The notes beneath the pieces were generated by a model, which saw only the letters and a list, made by a program, of their open reading frames with translations, did no database searches and was not told the origin of the DNA. Below are positions 12,591 to 20,419 of a stretch of DNA of 64,000 nt, in pieces; position 1 is the stretch's first letter, and every line of letters starts with the position of its first letter. Made by a program: the position numbers and the translations under genes. Source of the stretch: Harmothoe impar (taxonomy: Eukaryota > Annelida > Polychaeta > Phyllodocida > Polynoidae); NCBI GenBank assembly GCA_947462335.1, contig OX381706.1, positions 16,716,784-16,780,783 of the forward strand. Direction: 5' to 3'.

Positions 12591-12711
12591 GGAGGGGGTT
12601 CACAGCCACAGCTCTCTTAAGGCAAAGCTTGCGCTTATCGAGCGCTACTAGCGGAGGTCTGGATGAGGAGACTATGGCGTTTGTCTTAAAAAAAAAAAAA
12701 TAGCCATGGCA

Positions 12712-12850
12712 CATGTCGATGTCGCTTAATTATGCTCATATCTCATGTCGATTTTAAGAATTGCTCATGTCACCTGTCACTATGTTTTTCAAGCTTCATG
12801 TCAAATGTCACTAGGCCTCATGTCGAATGTCGATGCTAAGAAACAGACAT
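12712..12850. repeat. Dispersed ATGTCGATTTTAAGAA-type repeat
   Basis: Series of CATGTCGAT, CATGTCAC and CATGTCACTAGGCC-like units. The same family occurs at 61320-61420 and at the right edge of the window (63846-64000), so the repeat entered or left the Polinton at some point. Confidence 0.6.
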
Positions 12851-12879
12851 GACGTCATCTCGAATTTAGCGGTCTACAC

Positions 12880-13222
12880 TACCGCTGCTGCTGCTGCTGC
12901 TGCTTGTGCAGCTCGTGCAGCTGCTGCAGCTGCTGACAGCTGCAGCTGCTGTAGTTGCTGACGCTGTCACGGATGCTGTTGACAGATGCTGCTGCTTGTG
13001 CCGCTCGTGCAGCTGCTGCTGCTGCTGACGTTGTCACGGATTCCGCTGACAGATGCTACTGCTTGTGCTGCTTGCGCTGCTCGTGCAGCTGCTGCAGCTG
13101 CTGACGATGTCACGGATGCTGTTGACGGATGCGGCTGCTTGTGCTGCTTGTGCAGCTGCTGCTGCTGCTGACGATGTCACGGATGCTGCTGACAGATGCT
13201 GCTGCTTGTGCTGCACGAGACT
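12880..13222. repeat. CTG/GCTGCT-rich degenerate tandem array
   Basis: Higher-order array in which GTCACGGA recurs at 12966, 13033, 13109 and 13176 (spacings 67, 76 and 67), separated by GCTGCTG/GCAGCTGCTGC runs. Open frames on both strands are Ala-, Leu- or Cys-rich artefacts of the CTG composition. It lies just 3' of the 284-aa gene. Confidence 0.7.
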
Positions 13223-13275
13223 GAGTAGCCGCTATTACTAATGCTACTAATACTAGTATGAGAAAATACATTTAG

Positions 13276-14130
13276 TCAGTTGATTAAATCAAGGAGGTTT
13301 TCTGACTTCAGTGGATTGTTTAGCCATCGGCCACGGGCAAAACTTGAAACCATTTTATACATGGGACAATTGGCAGAGTCGAAACGTGTTGGTACGATGG
13401 GGTCGATCATGTTCATCATCAGTTCAGGCAAAGGAAGTGTGTCGACAGCACGCGAAAACTTCATGTCTGAATGTTTCAACACAAGACTTTTTATCACACT
13501 CACACAGCTGCTTTGAAGAGTGAATCCTTGACCAAACTTGTGCTTTTCCAACACAGCTTTGGCCTCTTTCTGTGCAGTCAGGGATCTCTCTTTCGGGTTC
13601 ATCTCAGTGCTGTCTAGCATGTCCTCAAAGTCTTTAACATAATGTTCCAACGGGCTACAAATGATGGACTCCAGATCATCGTCCGCATATGTCGTCTCCT
13701 CGCACCATATTGTGTCTTCTCCTGTTTCGAATTCCGTCATTTTCTTGACAATCTCCTCCTGAGTGCCTTGCATATATCGAAGCTCCTTCAAGGAGTTGAT
13801 AACTTGTATGGCGAAGACTGACAAACTTGAAGGAATTTCACCACAGTCAGGCCAAGTATACGGAGCTAAGAAAAATAGCTCTAACAAAATCTTCTCCCTC
13901 TGTCCAAATGAAACTACTGTTCCGATGAAGTTGAAGCATGCTTCTATCCATTGCTCCTTGGTGACGTCCTTCCAATGTTTCTTTACCTCACATGCATCAT
14001 AGGGCACTGTTTCTCTTCTTGCTTCAAGTGGGAGTTGCTTTTTCTTTCTTGGACTCATTTCGAGAGGGTTTCGATGCTCTGTAGCGTCAACACTTTCATA
14101 AATAAAGAAAATAGCAGAACTAATCATCAT
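13276..14130 (-). CDS. Polinton cargo protein of unknown function, 284 aa
   Basis: Intact minus-strand frame of 284 codons, by far the best-preserved long frame in the element. The product is unrecognised. It starts with a short hydrophobic run, and a second ATG at 14058 opens a more typical N-terminus (MSPRKKK, a possible nuclear-localisation patch); either start is possible. The body looks alpha-helical, with a KHWKDVTKEQWIEACFNF block, an acidic centre (about residues 130-165) and a Lys-rich segment near 180-200. No signal peptide, membrane helix or zinc-binding cysteine pattern is seen. It sits exactly where the polymerase palm domain is missing, between remnants of that gene. The upstream region (14131-14430) has TATA-like TACATAAG and CTTATAAG motifs. 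It could be a helical regulator or an anti-apoptotic-type protein, but no family can be claimed. Confidence 0.75.
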   Translation of the reverse strand: MMISSAIFFIYESVDATEHRNPLEMSPRKKKQLPLEARRETVPYDACEVKKHWKDVTKEQWIEACFNFIGTVVSFGQREKILLELFFLAPYTWPDCGEIPSSLSVFAIQVINSLKELRYMQGTQEEIVKKMTEFETGEDTIWCEETTYADDDLESIICSPLEHYVKDFEDMLDSTEMNPKERSLTAQKEAKAVLEKHKFGQGFTLQSSCVSVIKSLVLKHSDMKFSRAVDTLPLPELMMNMIDPIVPTRFDSANCPMYKMVSSFARGRWLNNPLKSENLLDLIN

Positions 14131-14430
14131 AACGTGCTGAGCGAGCGTAGAGTGGACGATGCTACGAAGATGAAGGGCGGGTGGAGAAAGTGTGACGGGT
14201 GAGAGTGGCGTTTCACTCCTTATGTACCCTGTCCTAGATAAGCCTCTTAAACGGCTGAAAAGACTCTCTCAGTACAGAGCTTCTACTGCAGGTGGGTTTA
14301 GACTTAAGCAGCTTAGTTCACACACGTGTCTGTTAGAAAAGCTACTTGCACACCTGCCTTCCTTTTTCACTAGTATTCACCCTCTGCCGACTTATAAGAC
14401 ACCTATACACTCCTTCTCGTGAAATCTATG
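14131..14430 (-). promoter_or_regulatory. Candidate promoter of the 284-aa gene
   Basis: On the minus strand two TATA-like motifs precede the ATG: TACATAAGG near 14210-14225 and CTTATAAG near 14391-14398. The sequence GAGAAGGAGTGTATAGG (14404-14420) resembles GCGAGAAGGAGTATATAAGG in the promoter of the death-domain gene (about 18297-18316), suggesting a shared promoter block. The TSS is not determined. Confidence 0.45.
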
Positions 14431-16558
14431 GAAGATGATGGAAGGACCACCGACTAGATTTTCTTTGATCAGAGCGTGGAGGACGGCGTCGAACGGAGGG
14501 AACGTTGTGAACACAGCTTATAGGTTTTGGAAGAGGACCTGTAAAGTCAAACTGGCGAGAGAGATCTCGTCTTTCAACATGTCAATGCTGCGATCTTGGA
14601 AAAATTTAGCGTGATTTTTTCAAAGCTTCTATGAAAGGTTTGACGTCTTCGTTGTTGTAGTGGATCAAGTAATCTCTCATAGTTTGCATCTTCTTGTCGT
14701 ACTAAACTTTCTGACATGTGGCGTAGTCAGATTTCGGCCATTTTGACGCCCGTCAGTTCGCTGTCAAAAGCCGATCTCGGTGGCAGGGTTCTGTTTACCA
14801 GTTTCTTGGTATACGTCATCCATTCGTAAGGAAAGCGACCTTTCTCTTCGTTTCTGGTGAAAGCTCGCAAATAATTCGCGTAGTTGTAACCAAGTGCCAA
14901 ATAGTTGACTACTACGTCCAAGAAAACCGTGTGCTGTGTGTAAACCGTCAAGTATTGATTGCTTCTCTTTATGACGCTGAATTGTTGGTTTCTTCGGTCT
15001 CCGGAGGCAAAGAACGAGTGAAGGCGTATTTTTGATCAGGTTCAAGTCGTAACGCTCCGTGTTGAAGCCCACGACTGGAGCTTGACGGATGTATCTCAGA
15101 AGCCGCTTCTTCAGTTGAACTAACGGTTGTCTGGTGTGAGCTGCAGCGAAGCCGTCTGGAGAAGGGGTGAATGCCGCTTCCTCCAGCAGGAGAGCTTCAC
15201 CTGTCGCCACATGTAACTTCGCTAACGTTGGTCGGTAAAGTTCTAGCACAGCTTTCCTGATGACTTTGGCGTTCTCGTTTATGTGATTTTTAACTCGGTC
15301 TAACAAGGGGTCGGAATCTGCGTCGGATTCTCTGACGTACACCGACCCCTCCTACCCCGGAAAGTCGGATGCGACGCTAGCCGACAAAGGGACGTGATCC
15401 CACAGCAGGGACACGTGTTCGGTCGAAGGTTCTCTGCACGGTCTGAAGAAAGCCTCGAAATCGAAGGTAATGTTGTAAGGGTAGATTCTGGAATGTCCGT
15501 CGGGAGGAAAAATGGAGAAGGCTGCCCGGAAAAGTTTCACGTGTGGCAGCGGGACAGAACTGACGTAACAAATCTGAAGCGCGCTTGCTGGTGTTGTATA
15601 AGTGAAAGGAAATGTGGCGGAATACGCAGAGGTTGTCCTTGTTGGGAAAATCTAACACACTGTTTCTCTTTCCAACTCGACCGTCCTGACTGTTCCTACC
15701 GCCTATGGGAAAACCCCCCGGTCCCATGTAAACGCAAATGTTCAAAATTAGTAGGAAAAAGAACGCACCACTTGGTGTCAGCGTCGCAAAGTTTCCGTAC
15801 TTCCTCGCAAGCGACGGTGTTTTTTGTATAAGTGAAAGGAAATGTGGCGGAAGACGCAGAGGTTGTCCTTGTTGGGAAAATCTAACACACTGTTTCTCTT
15901 TCCAACATGACCGTCCTGACTGTTCCTACCGCCTATGGGAAAACCCCCCGGTCCCATGTAAACGCAAATGTTCAAAATTAGTAGGAAAAAGAACGCACCA
16001 CTTGGTGTCAGCGTCGCAAAGTTTCCGTACTTCCTCGCAAGCGACGGTGTTTTTCCATCTTTGAGAGGAGCTCTTCCAAAGTTTCTGAATTAGTTATAGT
16101 AGGGAGCGGTTGTAATGAGAGTTGCTTTGTTCTGGGAGACGTGAAAGTAGCGCAGTATGCTCTTGTCTTCTCTGTGTTGTAAGAGTAAGCCTACCGAGAA
16201 ACCCACTTTTTATCATTGTGTGAAGCGGATTGCGACGCATAGTATCTACAGCGTCACTCAACTCGCCGGTTGGTAGTCTGACGTTTGTTACACTCACGCG
16301 AGTCCCGTGCATCCTGACACTCGTTCGTATTGCAGGCCAATTCGCCGTGAACGTTTCTTCACCGTTCGGTACAGCGCATGTACGTGGAGGGATAGTCACC
16401 TCGTCCAGAGATTCGCGTCGACAGGTGATCTTTCAGCAATCGACATCGCCGCATAGAGGGCAAAACTTAGGTATTGTTTTTCATTTTTCTACGGGTCAGT
16501 CGTGATTGTACGGTCTTTTAAAAATTTTGAAACACTTTTCGCAAACGTCCTGCGTCAT
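14400..16558 (-). pseudogene. polB: Protein-primed family-B DNA polymerase (Polinton type), broken
   Basis: Remnant of the polymerase that replicates Polintons from a terminal protein. Reading the minus strand from 16558: a possible Cys-x2-Cys N-terminus (CEKCFKIFKRPYNHD), then KDNLCVFRHISFHLY (near 15610-15655), the Exo I motif ITFDFEAFF (near 15455), the Exo II motif GFNTERYDLNLI (near 15050), the GRFPYEW..LPPRSAF region (14770-14840), the Exo III motif HYNNEDV (near 14650), and GGPSIIFHRFHEKE (near 14410-14455). This order matches the exonuclease half of the family. It is interrupted by several frame changes and stops and by a 230-bp internal duplication. The polymerase palm motifs are missing; the sequence passes into the upstream region of the 284-aa gene. 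A C-terminal piece survives at 11825-12064. Confidence 0.85.
15595..16054. repeat. 230-bp tandem duplication inside polB
   Basis: Copy 1 at 15595-15824 and copy 2 at 15825-16054, both starting TGTATAAGTGAAAGGAAATG. Only a few differences are visible, for example AATACGCAGAG/AAGACGCAGAG and CAACTCGACC/CAACATGACC. It repeats the region encoding the DNLCVFRHISFHL segment. 230 is not a multiple of three, so the duplication alone breaks the reading frame. Confidence 0.9.
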
Positions 16559-16726
16559 GTTTTTTTTCTTTTTTGTTTTTTCACTTATTTACCAATTATT
16601 AAAAAAAATAAACGTTATTTATCACTTCGAATACTAGACGCCTCTTACCACACGATACTATTAGCATAGTGAAAGGTGACTGTTGTCTAGGATCGAATTC
16701 AACAGATGTCCATCTTACTGCAGGGA
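16559..16726 (-). other. Spacer between death-domain gene and polB
   Basis: AT-rich 168-bp interval with a T-rich run at about 16560-16580 and AAATAAACG. It would hold the 3' untranslated region of the death-domain gene and the upstream region of polB. No canonical AATAAA was found at a convincing position. Confidence 0.4.
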
Positions 16727-17506
16727 TCAGACGAGAGTGGTCAACACTGGAGTGACACAGCTCACTTTTATGTCTTTGGGTACAGCTGCATACAACCCTT
16801 GAACATACATTGTGACGTCGCTGCGACCCATGTCGTCTTGCAACACTTTCATCAGAGCCATAGGCTCAGACGTCTCGTTGTACTTCCAAGCTCTCAGCAC
16901 TTCATAGACAGGGTTCTTCACAGTCCTGTCAGAAGGCACAGGTTGAGAGATGAAAGCTACTTCATGAGAAGTCAACCCTAAGTAGATCCCTATGGTCTTC
17001 CAGTCTCTAGGGCAGAGCTCAGCTAAAAGAGAGAAATATTTCTGCACTTTCCACTCCATGTCTCCACTCTCTAAGCCATCCCACATGTCATGCCTGTCCA
17101 TGTACTCACGTGAGAATTTGATGAGGTCCATACGGTAAGATTCTTCCAAGGCGGTGGCTAGTTCCTTCCACCTAGTAGTACAACTTTTCTGGTACCAAGT
17201 AGTGAACATTTCTCTAGCTTGAGTTATGACTCTTGTCTCACAACTGAGATATCCCATATCCTTCAAGTTCACTTCAAGGTATGAACCTAACCGTATGTAA
17301 TCTGATGTCGGCAACTTACTACTTATTTTCAGTAGCATAGCGTCTGACAAGTATCCTAACGGCTCTCCTTTGAAGTATGATGATACAGGTACTACTGCAG
17401 CAGAACCAATAACAGGAGCAGTGTCTGCGCTGGTATCCGACGACTCGTTGTCGGAACAGGGCAACCACACGACTTCGTAAGGTGGTGGTGAGGGCAGTCG
17501 CCACAA
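16727..17506 (-). CDS. Tandem death-domain protein (C-terminal part)
   Basis: A 259-codon frame open from at least 17506. Two death-domain-like repeats are visible. Repeat 1 (about residues 53-137) has LLKISSKLPTSDYIRLGSYL, then WKELATALEESYR. Repeat 2 (about 152-240) has YFSLLAELCPRDWKTIGIYL, then VYEVLRAWKYNE and LMKVLQDDMGRSDV. The pattern helix-(D)W..IG..LG..-(V)..VL..W-..L...L...GR.D is the death-fold signature used by adaptors in apoptosis and NF-kB signalling. The frame has no ATG before residue 57, so the start probably comes from the Ala/Pro-rich ORF upstream through a frame change. The N-terminal 50 residues are acidic and Ser/Thr-rich. The role, inferred only, is to bind host death-domain adaptors. 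A cellular origin is likely. Confidence 0.7.
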   Translation of the reverse strand: MWRLPSPPPYEVVWLPCSDNESSDTSADTAPVIGSAAVVPVSSYFKGEPLGYLSDAMLLKISSKLPTSDYIRLGSYLEVNLKDMGYLSCETRVITQAREMFTTWYQKSCTTRWKELATALEESYRMDLIKFSREYMDRHDMWDGLESGDMEWKVQKYFSLLAELCPRDWKTIGIYLGLTSHEVAFISQPVPSDRTVKNPVYEVLRAWKYNETSEPMALMKVLQDDMGRSDVTMYVQGLYAAVPKDIKVSCVTPVLTTLV

Positions 17507-17907
17507 ACCGGACGCGCTACCAGTGGAAATGAGGTCGAAAAACGGACTGTGCGCCGTAGCGCTTCGGGTTCCTCGTACGCCTCGTCGTCAGCGTCGTTCT
17601 CTGTCTCACCCTGTTGCTTTAGGGCATGTATGTCTACTACGCGCTGCTGGGGCTGAGTGTCCGAATAGCTGTAAGTCTCAGCGCGAGCGGCGTTGATGGC
17701 GTCGGTTGATGTAGCGGTGGAGAGGCTCTGTGCAACGTGCTGCGTGTCAGTACTAGTAGCGGCAGTCGCAGCAAGAGGTGTAGCAGCAGCAGCAGCAGCA
17801 GCAGGCGCAGCGCTAGCAGGTGCAGCAGTAGCAGGCGCAGCAGTAGCAGGCACAGCAGCAGCAGGCGCAGCAGCCTCAGCAGGCGCAGCAGTAGCAGGCG
17901 CAGCAGT

Positions 17908-17947
<40 letters not shown>

Positions 17948-18240
17948 CGAGGATCACCAGCAGCCGCAGCAGGCGCAGCAGTAGCAGCGGCAGCGCGCTT
18001 AGCAGCAACAACCGTCGCGAGTGTAACAACGTCGCTACCACGACGACTACTACTACCACTACTACTGCTGCGTGCGCTCGCTACAGCGGGAGGGTGAAAA
18101 GACCAAGCGGTTGCGGCGGTAGTCTCAATTTCAGTAGCAAGAGGAGACGCTGACGCTAAACGATCACCGTTCTGCGTACTCTTCTTGTTCTTAAACTCGA
18201 TTAGATCCTTGGACGACACTAGTTGTTGTGTTTTGCTCAT
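17392..18240 (-). CDS. Ala/Pro-rich N-terminal ORF of the death-domain gene
   Basis: Starts at ATG 18240 in a strong context (CACCACC before ATG), beginning MSKTQQLVSSKDLIEFKNKK. A low-complexity linker follows, of Ala-Pro-Thr repeats (encoded by GCA/GCAGTA-type repeats at about 17760-18000), then a Gln/Glu/Asp-rich acidic segment ending DDEAYEEPEALRR. It overlaps the death-domain frame at 17392-17506 in another frame. The C-terminal 40 residues of this frame look random, and the two frames probably belonged to one gene; a five-base A run on the plus strand (17538-17542) is a plausible site of an indel. Alternatives are a short intron or two separate proteins. The Ala-rich stretch may be a flexible spacer. 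Confidence 0.6.
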
Positions 18241-18320
18241 GGTGGTGACTGTAGAGAGCAGCAAAAGACTGAGTGAGTGAATGGGTGTTTCCAGCCCCCT
18301 TATATACTCCTTCTCGCTTC
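18241..18320 (-). promoter_or_regulatory. TATA/initiator promoter of the death-domain gene
   Basis: On the minus strand, GTATATAAGGGG (about 18296-18307) is followed roughly 30 bp downstream by TCACTCAGTC (about 18266-18275), which resembles the arthropod-type TCAGT initiator, then a short leader to the ATG at 18240. The spacing suits RNA polymerase II. Confidence 0.65.
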
Positions 18321-18350
18321 TAGAGCTAAGCTACTTACAGCCCTGTTCAG

Positions 18351-18700
18351 CTGCCGCCGGCTGACCGGCGGCCATTCACAAAGAGAAACAAAAAGACATA
18401 AGGCATGACGTTTTCAGCTGGATCCCTTCCCCCCCCCCCTTTGAGAGATCGACTGACATGAGCTAAGCTACTTACTGCCTTGTTCAGCAATTCAACATGC
18501 GTTAGCTGTATAAAGGATTAAGCAGTTGCTGCCGCCGGCTGACCGGCGGACATTCACAAAGAGAAACAAAAGACATAAGTCATGACGTTTTCAGCTGGAT
18601 CTCTTTCCCCCCTTTTTTGAGAGATCGACTGCCATGAGCGGGCGGTGTACCGACTGTGCTAATTCAACGCGCATTAGCTGTATAAAGGATTAAGCAGTCA
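18351..18700. repeat. Direct duplication of about 175 bp upstream of the death-domain gene
   Basis: CTGCCGCCGGCTGACCGGCG occurs at 18351 and 18529 (spacing 178), each followed by CATTCACAAAGAGAAACAAA and GACGTTTTCAGCTGGATC. AGCTGTATAAAGGATTAAGC then occurs near 18504 and 18676. Each copy holds a CCGCCGGC..GCCGGCGG-like dyad, a C run and a TATAAAGG box, so it may duplicate a promoter. Confidence 0.8.
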
Positions 18701-19258
18701 TGAGTGTATACAAAAAACTACAGGAGGCGTGTGGCGTGAAGCAGGACCCCCTAAGACGGGTGTGTCTGTCTGTGAGTAGAGTCGTGTGCATGTGGTGAGC
18801 GACTTAAGTGTAAAACAAAAAAAATCACCGCCTCCTGCCGTAGTGAGTAGACCGGCCGGCGGCGGCCGGCTAGTTCAATAGGGGTGACAGCTGACTAAGG
18901 CTGTGCATGAAAATCCGATTTTCACCTGACCTCTGACGTTTGTTACAATGAATGCCAAAGGGGGAGAGAGTCGTCCTCAGGTAGGGGGTAGGAGGTAAGG
19001 CTATGGATAAGGAAAAAACACCATTTTCAGCTGGCCTCCACAGATGGCAATGACATACCCCTCGTCATCTAAGCTCTTAAGAAGCTCTTAAGGAGCGGAG
19101 CGGCTGCTAGACAGCTGGGGTGCTGTCGGAAATAGGATTAAACTCCCTCTGTATAAAAGCTCTGATTTCTGTTGGAAAAAAACGGTATCACCTCTGACCA
19201 CAGTAACGTCTACTACCACCACCACCAGCACCACCGCCACCGCCGCCGCCGCAAGTCA
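18701..19258. other. Intra-element non-coding region
   Basis: GC-rich patch with CCGGCCGGCGGCGGCCGG near 18852 and a (CACCAC/CCGCCG) run near 19211-19252. TATAAAAG at about 19154 is another TATA-like box. No coding frame was recognised. Confidence 0.45.
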
Positions 19259-19372
19259 CAGCTGATCGCCTCATTAAAGCATGTGACGTCATCACTTCTA
19301 GTCACGTGCTTCATCAGGTCGCTTCTAGTCACGTGATCCTAAAGACCCTCACTTCCTAAACAAAAAAAATGA

Positions 19373-19414
19373 AGAGACACGCTTCTTCCTCTCGAGAGGA
19401 AGAAGCGTGTCTCT
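19373..19414. repeat. 42-bp perfect palindrome
   Basis: AGAGACACGCTTCTTCCTCTC followed by its exact reverse complement with no spacer (centre 19393/19394). It lies at the edge of the C-rich insert in the right inverted repeat. It could extrude as a cruciform or fold as a hairpin in RNA. Confidence 0.9.
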
Positions 19415-19464
19415 CGATTAAAATCTTTTCTTTTCTTTTTTTCTTAAAAGAGACAAACGCCCCT

Positions 19465-19640
19465 TAGAGCGCCCCCCCCTAGAGTGCCCCCCTCCCCCCT
19501 CCCCTCCCCTCCCCTCCCTCCCCCCCACCTGCCCCATGCATCCTAAAAGCGCCCCCCTCCCCATGCATCTTAAAGGGGCCCCCCTCCCCCCCTCCCCCCC
19601 TCCCCCCCCTCCCCTCCCCTCCCCTCCCCTCCCCCCTTAT
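19465..19640 (+). repeat. C-rich polypyrimidine tract
   Basis: CCCCTCCCCT runs interrupted by two GCGCCCCCCTCCCCATGCAT-type units. The minus strand is G-rich with many four-G runs, so G-quadruplex or triplex formation is possible. Confidence 0.8.
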
Positions 19641-19765
19641 ACACTCTAAAGAACGCTTCTACCTAGTTCAATAAGTCACTTCCAGTCGCTAGTAAAACAA
19701 TAAAAATGAAAAAACAAACTTATATCGTGGTGTTTTTTATTAGTTTACCGAAAAAAATAAGAGAC

Positions 19766-19866
19766 TCGCCTCCTCCTCCTCTTCCTCCTCCTCCTTCTCC
19801 TCCTCCTCTCCTTCTCCTCCTCCTCCTCTCCTTCTCCTCCTCCTCCTCCTCCTCCTCCTCCTCCGA
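19766..19866 (+). repeat. (TCC)n polypyrimidine microsatellite
   Basis: About 100 bp of TCC/CTT units uninterrupted by purines. The minus-strand frame across it is Glu/Arg/Gly low complexity and is not a gene. Confidence 0.85.
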
Positions 19867-20413
19867 AAAAAAAAAACAAAACACATTTTAAAGCGCGTGA
19901 CCCCTTAAAGACGCTCATCTCTTCATTAAGTCGCGTGACGTCACTTCTTCTTCTTCTTCTTCCGGTCACGTGATCAATCAGGTCACTTCCGGTCACGTGA
20001 TCCTCAATGAGGTCACTCACTTCCGGTTGGCCATTAGGTCATGTGACGTCACTTCCGGTCACGTGACTCATCAGGTCACTTCCGGTCTCGTGATCCTAAA
20101 TTAGGTCATATGACGTCACTTCCGGTCCCCTAAGTAGGTCATATGACGTCACTTCCGGTCCATAAGTAGGTCCCCTAAGTAGGTCATATGACGTCACTTC
20201 CGGTCCATAAGTAGGTCATATGACGTCACTTCCGGTCACGTGACCAAATGGCGGCCTCTGATTGGCTAACTAGGTCACGTGACGTCACCACTAATCCCCT
20301 AAGTAGGTCACTTCCGGTCACGTGACCAAATGGAGGCCTCTGATTGGCTGCATGTCGATTGAGTAATAAACAGTAGTTAACCATAGTCCCGTTCCGATAC
20401 ATACAATACTACT

Positions 20414-20419
20414 ACCCTG
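20414..20419 (+). repeat. 6-bp target-site duplication, right copy (ACCCTG)
   Basis: Identical to 10917-10922 and abuts the last base of the element. Confidence 0.85.

Larger units (their letters stand above)
10923..20413 (-). mobile_element. Polinton/Maverick-type DNA transposon, non-autonomous derivative
   Basis: A 9491-bp element bounded by inverted repeats starting AGTAGTAT and flanked by a 6-bp duplication. It carries a broken protein-primed family-B DNA polymerase, a tandem death-domain protein and a 284-aa protein of unknown function, all on the minus strand. Autonomous Polintons are usually 15-20 kb and also encode a retroviral-like integrase, protease, packaging ATPase and capsid proteins; none was recognised here. 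The polymerase itself has lost its palm region and carries frame breaks. The inference is that the element was mobilised in trans by an intact relative, keeping its termini and cargo genes. Small secondary insertions are nested inside it (about 12170-12590). Adintoviruses are close relatives; the missing capsid genes argue against calling this a complete virus. Confidence 0.88.
19259..20413 (-). repeat. Right terminal inverted repeat of the Polinton (expanded)
   Basis: Reverse complement of 10923-11462, but about twice as long because of an insert of about 600 bp that is rich in C and in TCC repeats. The array at 19930-20340 has repeated GTCATATGACGTCACTTCCG units spaced 30-40 bp. Eight TGACGTCA sites were counted in the arm (the first near 19285), with CTTCCGGT and TCACGTGA neighbours and TGATTGGCT (NF-Y-like) near the end. 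It ends ATACAATACTACT at 20413. Confidence 0.85.

Noticed and set aside
12986..13241. Leu/Cys/Ala-rich frames on both strands
   Set aside because: All frames through a CTG-rich array stay open by composition.
13280..14202. Several plus-strand open frames
   Set aside because: Antisense to the intact 284-aa minus-strand gene; no recognisable features of their own.
15394..16064. Two plus-strand frames with nearly identical Cys/Arg-rich repeats
   Set aside because: The likeness comes from the 230-bp tandem duplication. The minus strand carries polymerase motifs there.
17693..18153. Plus-strand Ala-rich and Ser/Arg-rich open frames
   Set aside because: They are antisense shadows of the GCA/CTG-type repeat that encodes the Ala-Pro linker of the minus-strand gene, with no promoter or conserved motif.
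19745..20020. Minus-strand Gly/Glu/Arg-rich frame
   Set aside because: Encoded by a (TCC)n microsatellite; low complexity only.
10923..20413. A complete virus (adintovirus-like) integrated in the genome
   Set aside because: No capsid, ATPase, protease or integrase was recognised, and the polymerase is broken; a transposon derivative explains it better.
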